A DNA stretch of 64,000 bases from NCBI RefSeq assembly GCF_029714305.1, contig NZ_CP121647.1:4298501-4362500 (forward strand), written 5' to 3'. Below, piece by piece: positions 36,875-45,873 of this stretch (position 1 is its first letter; every line of letters starts with the position of its first letter). The notes under the pieces are model-generated. The model saw nothing but the letters and a program-made list of their open reading frames with translations, was not told the origin of the DNA and searched no databases. The stretch comes from Bradyrhizobium sp. CB3481. GTDB lineage: Bacteria > Pseudomonadota > Alphaproteobacteria > Rhizobiales > Xanthobacteraceae. A program made the position numbers and the translations under genes.

Positions 36875-37798
36875 GTGAAACAGGCCCTTGCCGCCCTTGC
36901 CATCAGCGTGGCGCTGACCGGCACTGCCCTTGGGCAAGCCAAGATCCAGGTCGGCTGCACGGCGACCTCCGACTGCGCCTCGGCGATGGTCGCTATCGAT
37001 GAAGGCATTTTCAAAAAGCATGGGCTCGAGGTCGAGATGACGCCGATCGCCATCAACTCGAATATCCCGGCGGCGATCCTCTCGAACTCGATCCAGATCG
37101 GCGGGCCGACCTCGACCGTGTTCCTGCAGGCGGCCGATGGCGGGCTGGATCTTGTCGCGATTGCCGGGGCAACCGTCATGAGCCCGGTGTCGAACGGCAA
37201 CATCACCGCCTTCGTTCGCAACGGCATCACCATCAAGGAGCCGAAGGATTTCGTCGGCAAGAAGGTCGGCGCACCCGGCCTCAACGCCTTCCTGCACGTG
37301 CTGTTCGTGAAATGGCTGGTGGAGAAAGGCGTCGATCCCAAGAGCGTCAATTTCGTCGAGGTCACCTTCCCGACCATGGCCGACATCATCAAGTCCGGCG
37401 GCGTCGATGCCGTGCTGACCGCCGAACCGTTTGTGACGCGGATGACCAATGCGGGCTTCGGCTCGGTCGGCGCGCGCTATGCGGTCGAGCTGGCGCGCAC
37501 TGATCCGATCATCTTCTATGCCGCGTCGCGCGAATGGGCTGACAAGAACGCCGCTGCGATCAAGAAATTCCGCGAAGCGCTCGCCGAGTCAGCCGTGATC
37601 GTCAACAACGACCGCGAAAAGGCCTCCAACTCGATTGCCAAATTCACGAAGCAGCCGATTGAGTTGGTCAAGGCGACGCCGCCGAACCGCTCCGAGCCGG
37701 GGCTGAAGCCCGAACAGCTCGCCTGGTGGATCGAGGTGATGTCGACGCAAAAGATGCTGCAGTCCAAGCTCGACCCATCGAAGCTTGTCTTGAAGTAA
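36875..37798 (+). CDS. ABC transporter periplasmic binding protein, NitT/TauT (SsuA-like) type, 307 aa
   Basis: A signal peptide (MKQALAALAISVALTG, cleavage near ALGQ) is followed by the NMT1/SsuA fold: VAIDEGIFKKHGLEVEMTPI, GGPTSTVFLQAADGGLDLV, NGITIKEPKDFVGKKVG and DAVLTAEPFVTRM. GTG at 36875 follows GGGAGAG; an in-frame GTG at 36857 is less likely. The family binds sulfonates, nitrate, pyrimidine precursors or aromatic acids. With the opposing hydrolases, the ligand is probably the compound they degrade. Confidence 0.88.
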   Translation: MKQALAALAISVALTGTALGQAKIQVGCTATSDCASAMVAIDEGIFKKHGLEVEMTPIAINSNIPAAILSNSIQIGGPTSTVFLQAADGGLDLVAIAGATVMSPVSNGNITAFVRNGITIKEPKDFVGKKVGAPGLNAFLHVLFVKWLVEKGVDPKSVNFVEVTFPTMADIIKSGGVDAVLTAEPFVTRMTNAGFGSVGARYAVELARTDPIIFYAASREWADKNAAAIKKFREALAESAVIVNNDREKASNSIAKFTKQPIELVKATPPNRSEPGLKPEQLAWWIEVMSTQKMLQSKLDPSKLVLK

Positions 37799-37807
37799 CG
37801 GATCGCG

Positions 37808-38503
37808 ATGCCAGATTTCGAGCGTCAACCGACCCGACCGACCGAGGCCGCGACTCTGAGCGAGCGCGCGGCTCTCCTGGTCGAGCAGGACATCCTGGCC
37901 GGTCACCTGGCGCCGGGATCGCGGCTTGGCATCGTCGACCTCGTGCAGCGCTACGAGATCGGCGCCACGCCGCTCCGCGAGGGATTGTCGCGGCTGATGT
38001 CGCGAGGGTTGATCGTCGGTATCGGGCAGCGCGGCTTTCGCGTCGCCGACATCAGCCGCGAGGATCTGCTCGATATCACCACGATGCGCACGGCGGTCGA
38101 GGTCGAGGCCATCAGGCTCGCGATTCTCAATGGCGACGACGCCTGGGAGGCCGGCATCGTCAGCGCGCTGCACCAGATGCGCCGCCATATCGAGCGCACC
38201 GGCGATGAATTCCGCGAGGGCGCGGAGGATTTCGACCGGCTGCACAAGGGCTTTCACACCGCGCTGCTGGCCGCCTGCGGCTCAAAGCGTCTGCTGGCGG
38301 CCCACTCCGACCTCTACGATCAGGCCTATCGCTACCGCCGCGTGATGATGCGCTCGTTCGACAGCGGCAAGAAGTTCGTCCGCGCGCATCAACTGCTGGC
38401 CGACCGCGTGATCGGGCGCGACATTCCCGGCTCGCAGGCGATGCTGAGCGCGCATCTGCGCTCAACGATGGATTTCGTCTATCCCCCAGGCAACGAGAAC
38501 TGA
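37808..38503 (+). CDS. GntR-family regulator, FCD type, 231 aa
   Basis: The winged helix (ALLVEQDILAGHLAPGSRLG, YEIGATPLREGLSRLMSRG) and FCD domain (DLLDITTMRTAVEVEAIRLA, FHTALLAACGSKRLL) are complete. It sits inside the ABC operon, 9 bp after the binding-protein gene and 4 bp before the ATPase. It likely controls the divergent promoter region, sensing the imported substrate or a product; inferred from position. Confidence 0.88.
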   Translation: MPDFERQPTRPTEAATLSERAALLVEQDILAGHLAPGSRLGIVDLVQRYEIGATPLREGLSRLMSRGLIVGIGQRGFRVADISREDLLDITTMRTAVEVEAIRLAILNGDDAWEAGIVSALHQMRRHIERTGDEFREGAEDFDRLHKGFHTALLAACGSKRLLAAHSDLYDQAYRYRRVMMRSFDSGKKFVRAHQLLADRVIGRDIPGSQAMLSAHLRSTMDFVYPPGNEN

Positions 38504-38507
38504 GATC

Positions 38508-39311
38508 ATGGCCAGCGCCGCAAAACGTCTCGAACCTGTCGCCAGCACTGCCGCACCGCAGATCGCATTTGACTCGGTTACGCTGCAGCTCGGCGGCAAG
38601 ACCATCATCGAGAATCTGAGCCTCGGGGTGCGGCCCGGCGAGTTCCTTTGCATCGTCGGCGCCTCCGGCTGCGGCAAGACCACGGCGCTGCGTCTGGCCG
38701 CCGGTCTTTATCAGCCGACCGGCGGCAAGGTCACGTTCGATGGCCAGCCGATGCGCGGGCCGCGCCGCGAGATCGCAATCGTGTTTCAGGATTACGGCAA
38801 GGCGCTGCTGCCCTGGCGCACCGCGGCCGGCAACGTTTCGCTGGCGCTGGAAGCCGGCGGCATGCCCGCGGCGGAGCGCGCTGCCCGCATCGAGGAACTG
38901 TTGCGCACTGTCGGCCTGCCCGGCCATGCCGGCAAATATCCCACCGAGATGTCCGGTGGCATGCAGCAGCGCTTGCAGATCGCCCGCTGCCTGGCGCAGG
39001 AGCCGAAAATGCTGCTGATGGACGAGCCCTTCGGCGCGCTGGACGCGATGACGCGGCAAGGACTACAGGACGAGGTCCTCTCGCTGGTGGCGGCGAGCGG
39101 CGCGACCGTGATCTTCGTGACCCACGACCTGGATGAGGCGATCTATCTCGGCGACCGCGTGATCGGCCTGCTGCCGCATCCGGGCCGGATCGGCATCGAG
39201 CTTTCGGTCAACCTTCCCCGACCGCGCGACCAGCTCTCGACGCGCGAGCATCCGGAGTTCCTGCGGCTGCGGCGGCAACTATTCGATTTCATCAAGGCGA
39301 CCGAGCAGTGA
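38508..39311 (+). CDS. ABC transporter ATPase, NitT/TauT type, 267 aa
   Basis: Walker A GASGCGKTT, Q-loop IVFQDYGKALLPW, signature MSGGMQQRLQIARCL, Walker B LLMDEPFGALDAMTR and switch His in FVTHDLDEAIYLGDRV. This is the SsuB/TauB subgroup. The GTG start of the first permease overlaps its stop (GTGA). Energises import by the two permeases below. Confidence 0.94.
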   Translation: MASAAKRLEPVASTAAPQIAFDSVTLQLGGKTIIENLSLGVRPGEFLCIVGASGCGKTTALRLAAGLYQPTGGKVTFDGQPMRGPRREIAIVFQDYGKALLPWRTAAGNVSLALEAGGMPAAERAARIEELLRTVGLPGHAGKYPTEMSGGMQQRLQIARCLAQEPKMLLMDEPFGALDAMTRQGLQDEVLSLVAASGATVIFVTHDLDEAIYLGDRVIGLLPHPGRIGIELSVNLPRPRDQLSTREHPEFLRLRRQLFDFIKATEQ

Positions 39312-40072
39312 CGGCAAATTCCGCCAAGGCGTTGGTGCTGCCGCTCGGCCTTCTGGTGGCGTTCGAGGTCTGGGCGCGCGCCACGCATCTGCAAAGCGAC
39401 AGCCTGGCGCCGCCGAGCCAGATCGTGATGGCGCTCGCCGGCGCCTTCGCCGATCTCTCTATTCTGGCCGCGACGCGCGATACGCTGTTTGCGGCGTTCA
39501 CCGGGCTCGCGATCGGCACGGTCATCGGCCTCGCGCTCGGCATTGCGTTCGGGATTTCCGAGACGCTCGACCGCCTGATGGAAGTCACGGTCGAGGCGAT
39601 CCGGCCGATCCCCTCGATTGCGTTATTGCCGATCGCGCTGATCGCGCTTGGCTTCGGCTATCGCATGGAAATCGTGATCGTGGCGTTTGCCTGCGTCTGG
39701 CCCGTCCTGATCCTGTCGCGGGCGGCCGTGCGCAGCATCGAGCCGCGGCTGATGGAAGTGGCGCGGGCGCTGCGGCTGCCGCCAGCGCAGCGCGTCTGGA
39801 AGATCATCGTCCCGGCGGCGCTGCCGCGGATCTTCGTCGCCTTCCGCCTGTCGGCCGGCATCGCGCTGATCGTCGCCGTGACCGTCGAGATCGCGATCAA
39901 TCCATTGGGCCTTGGCGCCGGCATCATGCTGGCGCAGCAGGCGCTCCGCCCCGACCTGATGCTGGCCTATCTGGTGTGGATCGGCGCCATCGGCTATGCG
40001 CTGAATGTCTTTCTGGTCGTCGCCCAGAACCGGCTGTTCGGGCGCGCGGCGCTGAGCGGAGACGGCCGATGA
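39308..40072 (+). CDS. ABC transporter permease, SsuC/TauC-like, 254 aa
   Basis: About six helices with the cytoplasmic EAA loop EVARALRLPPAQRVWKIIVP. The GTG start overlaps the ATPase stop by four bases, and its stop overlaps the next permease as ATGA. Two different permeases suggest a heterodimer, not the usual homodimer of this subfamily. Confidence 0.9.
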   Translation: MTANSAKALVLPLGLLVAFEVWARATHLQSDSLAPPSQIVMALAGAFADLSILAATRDTLFAAFTGLAIGTVIGLALGIAFGISETLDRLMEVTVEAIRPIPSIALLPIALIALGFGYRMEIVIVAFACVWPVLILSRAAVRSIEPRLMEVARALRLPPAQRVWKIIVPAALPRIFVAFRLSAGIALIVAVTVEIAINPLGLGAGIMLAQQALRPDLMLAYLVWIGAIGYALNVFLVVAQNRLFGRAALSGDGR

Positions 40073-40836
40073 ACCGGGCTGTGATCCTCTGGCGCGTGGC
40101 GAGCTTTGCGGTGGCTGCCGGCTTCATTGCGCTCTGGCAACTGATCGCCAATCTCAAACTGGTCTCGCCGGTATTTTTGCCGGGGCCGGACCGCGCCTGG
40201 GCCGCGCTGGTACGCGGTTTTTCCTCCGGCGATCTCTGGAGCAAGCTCGCCGGCACTCTCGAGCACATGGCCTATGGCTGGCTTGCGGCCTCGATCGCCG
40301 GCATCGCGATCGGCGCCATCATCGGCTCCTCGCGCACCATGCGGACCTATGTCGCGCCGTCGCTGGAATTTTTGCGGCCGCTGCCGGTCTCCGCCATCAT
40401 TCCGGTGGCGATCGCCATGCTCGGTCTGAGCCAGGCGATGGCGCTGTTCGTGATTGCGTTCGGTGCGATCTGGCCGATCATGCTGGCGACCATCCACGGC
40501 TTCGCCGCGGTCGAGCCGCGGCTCTACGAGGTGGCGCGGTCGCTGCAGATGTCGCGCCTTGCCGTGATCTCAAAGATCGCGCTGCCCTCCGCCAGCCCCG
40601 ACATTCTCGCCGGCATGCGCCTGAGCCTGACGGTGGCGCTGATCCTCTCGGTGGTGTGCGAAATCCTCGCCGGTCTCGACGGGCTCGGCCATTGGGTGCT
40701 GCTGTCGGCCCGCGCCTTCCGCTCCGCCGACCTGTTCGCCGGCGTCATCCTGCTCGGCGTCACCGGTTACGTGACATCGGTGGCGATGTCATTCGCCGAG
40801 TACAGACTATTGGCGTGGCAGGCGGCGCAGCGGTGA
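40069..40836 (+). CDS. ABC transporter permease, SsuC/TauC-like, 255 aa
   Basis: The second permease, with EAA loop EVARSLQMSRLAVISKIALP and similar helix spacing. It starts MNRAVILWRVASFAVAAG in an ATGA overlap with the first permease. It is the last gene of the ABC operon, and its 3' end overlaps a small convergent gene by 30 bp. Confidence 0.9.
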   Translation: MNRAVILWRVASFAVAAGFIALWQLIANLKLVSPVFLPGPDRAWAALVRGFSSGDLWSKLAGTLEHMAYGWLAASIAGIAIGAIIGSSRTMRTYVAPSLEFLRPLPVSAIIPVAIAMLGLSQAMALFVIAFGAIWPIMLATIHGFAAVEPRLYEVARSLQMSRLAVISKIALPSASPDILAGMRLSLTVALILSVVCEILAGLDGLGHWVLLSARAFRSADLFAGVILLGVTGYVTSVAMSFAEYRLLAWQAAQR

Positions 40837-41118
40837 GACGGCTACGGCTTGCGAAGCATTATCAGAGACGGGGTCCGGAAGGCGTTGAAGCCAAGCAGTG
40901 CGCCGCTTCTTTCCGATCGCGTCCCTGGTGACCTTTCCGATCCACCGCCAGAACGCCCGAAAACTGAACGTCACCAGCACCTCATGGTGCCGCATCCCCT
41001 TGCCGCCCTTGACCAGCCCGAGATCGCGGATAACGCAGTACGTCCCGCTGCTCATGCGGGCGAACTTCGCACCTCGAAAATGATTGCGCACACGCGACAA
41101 CATGCGTGCAGCATGCAT
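40807..41118 (-). CDS. Hypothetical basic protein, 103 aa
   Basis: Arg/Lys-rich, with MLSRVRNHFRGAKFARMSSG, VIRDLGLVKGGKGMRHHEV and FWRWIGKVTRDAIG. No signal peptide or known domain. The 3' end overlaps the convergent permease gene by 30 bp, and no strong ribosome site is seen, so confidence is moderate. Confidence 0.42.
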   Translation of the reverse strand: MHAARMLSRVRNHFRGAKFARMSSGTYCVIRDLGLVKGGKGMRHHEVLVTFSFRAFWRWIGKVTRDAIGKKRRTAWLQRLPDPVSDNASQAVAVSPLRRLPRQ

Positions 41119-41180
41119 CGCGCGCCGATTCCGTCAATCTTGACGGCCCGCGAATCAGCCGCGCCGAAATACGAAATCCG

Positions 41181-41408
41181 TCAGAGCGTTGCGCTGTTGC
41201 TGCGGTGTTCGCCGATCCGATAAATCTGTGCGGTCCGGACCGGCATGCGGCCCAGCACTTCGCGACGCTCCTTCATCCGCGTGCCGGGGGCATCCGGCTG
41301 CGCGAAGCATTCAAGAATCTGGATACGGATCTCCTCCGCGAGCGGACCTTCGACCTGGCGCATGCGATTCCAGAGCCGGATGATTTCGCGTTGCTTCTCG
41401 ACATCCAT
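41181..41408 (-). CDS. Small hypothetical protein, 75 aa
   Basis: MDVEKQREIIRLWNRMRQVE is a helical start preceded by a strong GGAGGTG site, which sets the ATG at 41408. The rest is EIRIQILECFAQPDAPGTRM and a basic end. No family recognised; soluble and helical. Confidence 0.68.
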   Translation of the reverse strand: MDVEKQREIIRLWNRMRQVEGPLAEEIRIQILECFAQPDAPGTRMKERREVLGRMPVRTAQIYRIGEHRSNSATL

Positions 41409-41467
41409 TGGGTCACCTCCGCAGATGACCCCGATGAGAACATAACAGGAACGATATTGCAAGCCGC

Positions 41468-42052
41468 TTAGAGACAGAGGCTGAGGATTTTCAACCGGCA
41501 CGATTCGGCTGCGCGCGCTTTCGGCTTCGCCGCGTGCGCCTGCTTTGACTCCTTCGGTGAACCCTTCGGCGGGGCCTTCGGCTTGGGGCGCTCATAATCG
41601 CCTGCGATCACCATCGCCCAGTAGGTGCGGCCGGTCTTCGCGCTCTTCACGCTGGCAACGCCGACGCGCGTCGCGCCAGGCAGCAGCAGGTTTTTCCTGT
41701 GCCCCGACGAGTTGATCCACTGATCGAGAGTTTTGGGAAAGCTCTCGTAGCCATACGCGATGTTCTCCGCGGCGCGGCCCGCGCTCGCCGGGCTCATGCG
41801 CGAATTGAAGTGGCCGAGGACATCGTGGTCCAGCTTGTCCTTCGCAGCCATCGCCTGGGCCTGATCGTGCGCAATCCGCGTCAACGTCGCATCCAGCGTG
41901 ACGCGCTTCTCCCCATGCTTCAGCCGAAAGTCGGAGATGAGCTGCGCGGGATTCGCCGCGGCCGTCCGGCTTTCGATTGCAGCAGCACAACAAATCAGGA
42001 GCCCGCACAGAAGCGCCTGCCGCACCACAGTAATTGTCGTCCCACCGGCCAC
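41468..42052 (-). CDS. Secreted CAP-domain (SCP/PR1-like) protein, 194 aa
   Basis: After a signal peptide (VVRQALLCGLLICCAAA) comes a CAP domain: LISDFRLKHGEKRVTLDATL, LDHDVLGHFNSRMSPASAGR, AAENIAYGYESFPKTLDQWI and NSSGHRKNLLLPGATRVGVA, with the usual His residues. A Lys/Pro/Ala-rich tail follows. I chose GTG at 42052 with AGGGGAA; ATG at 42079 is the alternative. Bacterial CAP proteins are secreted, with mostly unknown roles. Confidence 0.85.
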   Translation of the reverse strand: MAGGTTITVVRQALLCGLLICCAAAIESRTAAANPAQLISDFRLKHGEKRVTLDATLTRIAHDQAQAMAAKDKLDHDVLGHFNSRMSPASAGRAAENIAYGYESFPKTLDQWINSSGHRKNLLLPGATRVGVASVKSAKTGRTYWAMVIAGDYERPKPKAPPKGSPKESKQAHAAKPKARAAESCRLKILSLCL

Positions 42053-42126
42053 AATTGTTCCCCTGCCCCTCCCTACCATGGTGGGAAGATCGAGCCCCAA
42101 AGGGCGCAGCAAGTCATTGATTTTAT

Positions 42127-42203
42127 TGGTCGGGGCAGCTGGATTCGAACCAACGACCTGCAGTACCCAAAACTGCCGCGCTACCAGGCTGCGCTATACC
42201 CCG
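42127..42203 (-). tRNA. tRNA-Pro (anticodon TGG)
   Basis: 77 nt with encoded CCA. The acceptor stem CGGGGTA pairs with TGCCCCG, with one T-G pair. The anticodon loop is TTTTGGG, and the T-loop GGTTCGAATCC is standard. It lies 67 bp from the downstream end of the DUF192 gene, on the same strand. Confidence 0.97.
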
Positions 42204-42270
42204 ATCCGATACCTCAGGAAATGCGTCGATACACGCTAAAGCCGCGGCCAGCAAGACAAGGGCTGAGCGG

Positions 42271-42768
42271 TCAGCGCTTGCCGAACAGCGGGTGCGCCAC
42301 CCGGTCGCCCGGCTGAATGCCGTATTTTTGCGCCGTGCCCGCAATCACTTCCAGCACGCCCCTCGCAAGGCCACCCGAAGAGATGATCTTGGTCGAAAAC
42401 GGCTCGGTATTTTCCGCGATCCGCAGGATGCGGCCATCGGCGCGGATGAAGATCATGTCGAGTGGAATGTAGGTGTTCTTCATCCACATCGAGATCTGCT
42501 GCTCCGGCGAGAAGTCGAACAGCATGCCCTTTCCGTCAGGCAATTCCTTCCGGTACATCAGGCCGGTCTGTTTCTCTTCCTCGGTCGTCGCCATCTCGAC
42601 CGAGAACACGTGCACGCCTGACTTGGTGGCGATCTCGAGCGGCTGAACGCTCGCCGCCCGCGCAGCCGGAGCAACGGACAGCATCACCAGCACGGCAGAT
42701 GCCGCCGCAAGCAACATCAACACGCGGCCTTCCTTTCGGAGCCGCGCAACCACAACAGCGAAGTTCAT
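42271..42768 (-). CDS. DUF192 family exported protein, 165 aa
   Basis: A signal/anchor segment (VLMLLAAASAVLVMLS, cleavage near ARAA) and the DUF192 core: EMATTEEEKQTGLMYRKELP, GMLFDFSPEQQISMWMKNTY, IPLDMIFIRADGRILRIAEN and VIAGTAQKYGIQPGDRV. Function is unknown. ATG at 42768 is used; GTG at 42780 is possible. It follows the cold-shock protein gene by 129 bp on the same strand, then tRNA-Pro. Confidence 0.88.
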   Translation of the reverse strand: MNFAVVVARLRKEGRVLMLLAAASAVLVMLSVAPAARAASVQPLEIATKSGVHVFSVEMATTEEEKQTGLMYRKELPDGKGMLFDFSPEQQISMWMKNTYIPLDMIFIRADGRILRIAENTEPFSTKIISSGGLARGVLEVIAGTAQKYGIQPGDRVAHPLFGKR

Positions 42769-42897
42769 CGAAGCACTCACGCCTGAAATCTAGGGGAATT
42801 GGCTGGGAACCCTAACCCAAGGACGGCGGCAAATACCACAGGACGCCATGCGGATGCACGGCGTCCGGCTCACGTTTCCGTCACCGGCGTGGCAGCC

Positions 42898-43563
42898 TCA
42901 GTGCGAGGACAGCGCCGACGGCCCGGTCTCGGGATGGATCTCGGCCGCCATCATGCCCTTGGAGCCGGGCCCGAAGCGCACCAGCACATACTGGCCGGGT
43001 CGCAGCTCGGTCATGCCGAAGCGGCGCAGCGTCTCCATGTGGACAAAAATGTCGGGCGTGCCCTCGCCGCAGGTCAGGAAGCCGAAGCCGCGCAGCCGAT
43101 TGAACCACTTGACCTGGGCCCGCTCCAGGCCGCTGGTCGGCGTGACGCTGACATGCGTCCGCGGCGGCAGCATCTGCGCCGGATGGATCGCGGTCGACTC
43201 ATCCATCGAGACGATCCGGAACGCCTGATAGCCCTTGGCGCGCTGCACGCATTCAACCACTACGCGAGCACCTTCATAGGCGGTCTGGAAACCGTCGCGC
43301 CTGAGCACCGTGACATGCAAAAGCACGTCGGGCCAGCCGTTATCAGGCACGATGAAACCGTACCCCTTGGAAGCGTCGAACCATTTGATGACGCCGGATA
43401 TTTCGACCAGATTGGCTGCGGCATCCCCGAGCCCCGAGAACGCATCCACCGCCGGATCGCGTGGCGCGCCGGCTGTGTATTCACCTGGTCCAAGCCTGTT
43501 CTGCCCTGTCCCGCCTGACGGCGGCCCCCCGAGCTTCTTGGACCCAAATTCGTCCGACCCCAT
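42898..43563 (-). CDS. Double cold-shock-domain protein, 221 aa
   Basis: Two CSDs bind single-stranded nucleic acid. The first (about residues 55-120) has IKWFDASKGYGFIVPDNG and DVLLHVTVLRRDG. The second (about 149-215) has VKWFNRLRGFGFLTCGEG and DIFVHMETLRRFG. Both RNP motifs are kept in each. The first 50 residues are disordered and Gly-rich. Double-CSD proteins of this size are typical of rhizobia and relatives. Confidence 0.92.
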   Translation of the reverse strand: MGSDEFGSKKLGGPPSGGTGQNRLGPGEYTAGAPRDPAVDAFSGLGDAAANLVEISGVIKWFDASKGYGFIVPDNGWPDVLLHVTVLRRDGFQTAYEGARVVVECVQRAKGYQAFRIVSMDESTAIHPAQMLPPRTHVSVTPTSGLERAQVKWFNRLRGFGFLTCGEGTPDIFVHMETLRRFGMTELRPGQYVLVRFGPGSKGMMAAEIHPETGPSALSSH

Positions 43564-43764
43564 GACCCCGGACCCTCACACTTCAAAAAAGCGGCCCGCT
43601 GTCGCCGAAGCGGACCGGAACACGCGCCCTACCATGACCATCATGCTAACGCAGCGCGAATCTCTCGAATCAAAAGATAACACTCTCGATTGTGCCGCAT
43701 AGCTAAAAAAAACAAAATTGCGGAGGCTGTGAACAAGCTTGCATCGCCGCGAATCAGTTGGAGA

Positions 43765-44526
43765 TCAATTGCCTACAAACGGTCCGAGCGTCTCGCCGAT
43801 GTCGTGACGGATCACCAGGTCGGCGACATCGTCCTGTTCCGTCGGCTCGTTATTGATGATGACGAGCTTGGCGCCGCAGTTCTTGGCCATCCGCGGAAAG
43901 CCTGCGGCCGGCCAAACCACGAGCGATGAACCGATGGCCAGGAACAGGTCGCAGCTCTGCGCCAGTTCTGTGGCGCGACGCATCGCATCTTCGGGCATTG
44001 CCTGTCCGAACGAGATTGTTGCCGTCTTCACCGGCTCCTCGCAGACGGTGCAGTCCGGTGCTTCGCCGGCCTCTTCGAAGCGCACCCTCACCCAGGGAAG
44101 ATCATAGGCCTGTCCGCAGCCGATGCAGCGGGCATAGGTCGTGTTGCCATGCAGCTCGATCACGTCGTCGGCCTTGAAGCCTGACGCCTGATGCAGATTG
44201 TCAATGTTCTGGGTGATGATCGCCGGGCTCTTGCCGGCCTTGTAGAGCGAGGCTAGCGCGCGATGCCCGCGGCCGGGCATTGCCGCCGCAAAGGTCTCCT
44301 CCATCGCAAAGCGCCGCCGCCAGGCTTCGGCACGCGCCTCGGCGCTGGCGACGAATTCGTCGAACGCAATCGGGCGGTTGCGCGTCCACAGCCCGCCTGG
44401 CGAACGAAAATCGGGAATGCCGCACTCGGTCGAAATGCCGGCTCCGGTAAAGGGAACGATACAGCGGGCTTCGGCGATCATGTTGCCGAGTTGCTCCACG
44501 CCGCTGCGCAAATCCTTGGCGATCAC
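43765..44526 (-). CDS. cobB: Sirtuin NAD-dependent deacylase, 253 aa
   Basis: Sir2 fold: PFTGAGISTECGIPDFRSPG (NAD site), ITQNIDNLHQASG, catalytic His in VIELHGNTTYARC, two zinc CxxC pairs (CIGC, CTVC) and AIGSSLVVWPAAGFP. GTG at 44526 gives the typical length; the frame is open to 44640 without a better start. It removes acyl groups from Lys, as known for acetyl-CoA synthetase. No neighbour shows a direct link. Confidence 0.92.
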   Translation of the reverse strand: MIAKDLRSGVEQLGNMIAEARCIVPFTGAGISTECGIPDFRSPGGLWTRNRPIAFDEFVASAEARAEAWRRRFAMEETFAAAMPGRGHRALASLYKAGKSPAIITQNIDNLHQASGFKADDVIELHGNTTYARCIGCGQAYDLPWVRVRFEEAGEAPDCTVCEEPVKTATISFGQAMPEDAMRRATELAQSCDLFLAIGSSLVVWPAAGFPRMAKNCGAKLVIINNEPTEQDDVADLVIRHDIGETLGPFVGN

Positions 44527-44835
44527 GCTGATATTTTCCGAATGGGTTGGACCGTGCCGACTATAAGCACGGCCATTCGGATTACCAGATCGATGCACCT
44601 GCCGGCGGATGCATCGTCCCCTTGCAGGCGGCCTTATCAAATCGCCTTATACCCCGTCACCCTCATGCTTTCCCGTTTCGTCTGTTCGCTGATGGGAACC
44701 CAGAGGACGACAAGCGCGCGACAAGAATGCGCCACCCCTTATCCACGACCTTCGCATCAAAGCCGCAGGCAATCACAAACATGCCCCATTCGCGCGTGCC
44801 AATCGTCGCGGGGCGCGAATCAGACGAGAGGACGG

Positions 44836-45009
44836 ATGGCGAAGACGGAAAAGGAAGAAAGGCTCGCGCGTGATCGCGCCGAAATCGCAGCACGCGTGGA
44901 AAGCTTCCGGGAAACCCAGCAGAAGTTCGAGCGCGAACGCGAACAATATTGCGATAAGACCTTGGCCAACGCAGTGAATGGATCCACCCGCCCCTCTTTC
45001 TGGCGCTAA
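44836..45009 (+). CDS. Small coiled-coil hypothetical protein, 57 aa
   Basis: MAKTEKEERLARDRAEIAAR continues as a highly charged helix and ends in ANAVNGSTRPSFWR. GAGAGG lies just before the ATG. It is probably one long coiled coil, with no known family. Confidence 0.62.
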   Translation: MAKTEKEERLARDRAEIAARVESFRETQQKFEREREQYCDKTLANAVNGSTRPSFWR

Positions 45010-45168
45010 CGCGGAACCCGCCGGGCGCTGCTCGGCGGAGGCGTCATCTCCGGCTGAATACGACGAGGGGGAACCGACGAGAGAATTGTAGAAGGACGGG
45101 AACGGCGCCGGAGTATCAACGTTTTTAGCTAGGTGCAGCAACCTTGCGAGAGGTGAATGCACGAAAGA

Positions 45169-45203
45169 CCCCGTCTTCATCCTCGGATGTGGGCGGGGTT
45201 TTT
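45169..45203 (+). terminator. Rho-independent terminator of an unassigned transcript
   Basis: CCCCG at 45169-45173 pairs with CGGGG at 45194-45198, followed by a T-run. The upstream 160 bp after the 57-aa gene has no coding sequence, so it may end that gene's transcript or a small RNA. Confidence 0.55.
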
Positions 45204-45279
45204 ATTGCGCAGGGGATTCGTACCCTCAACCGTAACGTGTAGCCATGCGATCTCGCGGGTCTGATCATCGCATTGCGCA

Positions 45280-45305
45280 GGAACTAACACCTGACCGTCG
45301 GAGTT
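45280..45305 (+). promoter_or_regulatory. EcfG-like (general stress response) promoter candidate
   Basis: GGAAC, a 17-bp spacer and AGTT resemble the GGAAC-N16/17-CGTT consensus of EcfG in Bradyrhizobium, with one mismatch. It lies 22 bp before a small membrane-protein gene and its ribosome site. Confidence 0.4.
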
Positions 45306-45327
45306 CACTTGCGGGGAAAGGTGCGTC

Positions 45328-45432
45328 ATGCCCGTATGGATGGAAATTCTAATCAATGTGATTGGCTACGCCGGCTTCATTGCTATCGCGACCTATCACA
45401 AATCGCCGGGCGAGAAATTACCCGACCGCTGA
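45328..45432 (+). CDS. Very small membrane protein, 34 aa
   Basis: MPVWMEILINVIGYAGFIAI is one hydrophobic helix followed by a polar tail (TYHKSPGEKLPDR). GGGGAAAGG precedes the ATG, and an EcfG-like promoter lies upstream. The clear helix-plus-charged-tail form supports a real gene. Confidence 0.6.
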   Translation: MPVWMEILINVIGYAGFIAIATYHKSPGEKLPDR

Positions 45433-45726
45433 GTGTCGCCGGCCGGTTGGTTCGTCTCGCGGCGTGTTTCCAACATGGCCTCTGCCTCTCTGCGCTGGCG
45501 CCTCCGTCCCTGTCGGATCAAGACCTTCATTTTCGCCGTATGCTTTTTCAGCTCACGTGCCATTCGCGCGTCCGGCGCATCGTTTGAGCAAAGACTCCTT
45601 TTGTTCTCCTGGAACGAACAGGGGGCGCGTTTTCCGGCCCGGCTGTCTGCTTAAGATACCGTTACCCTCATGCTCGCGCGTCGAACCTTTTTGGCGGCAT
45701 CCAGACTCATCAAAAAAGGTGCTGCC

Positions 45727-45873
45727 ATGACCCAAGCCGACCACTATCGCGAGCAGGCCATCCGAGCCCGGCGGCTCGCTGAAGCCGTCAAGGACCCCGA
45801 AGCTTCGAAGAAGCTGATCGAGATGGCCGAGGAATTCCGCCTCTACGCCGAGCGGCTGGAAGAGACGCACTAG
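45727..45873 (+). CDS. Small helical protein, 48 aa
   Basis: MTQADHYREQAIRARRLAEA and EASKKLIEMAEEFRLYAERL form an amphipathic helical hairpin, a pattern common in short Bradyrhizobium proteins. AAGGTG lies before the ATG at 45727; an upstream in-frame start at 45670 lacks a site. Confidence 0.65.
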   Translation: MTQADHYREQAIRARRLAEAVKDPEASKKLIEMAEEFRLYAERLEETH

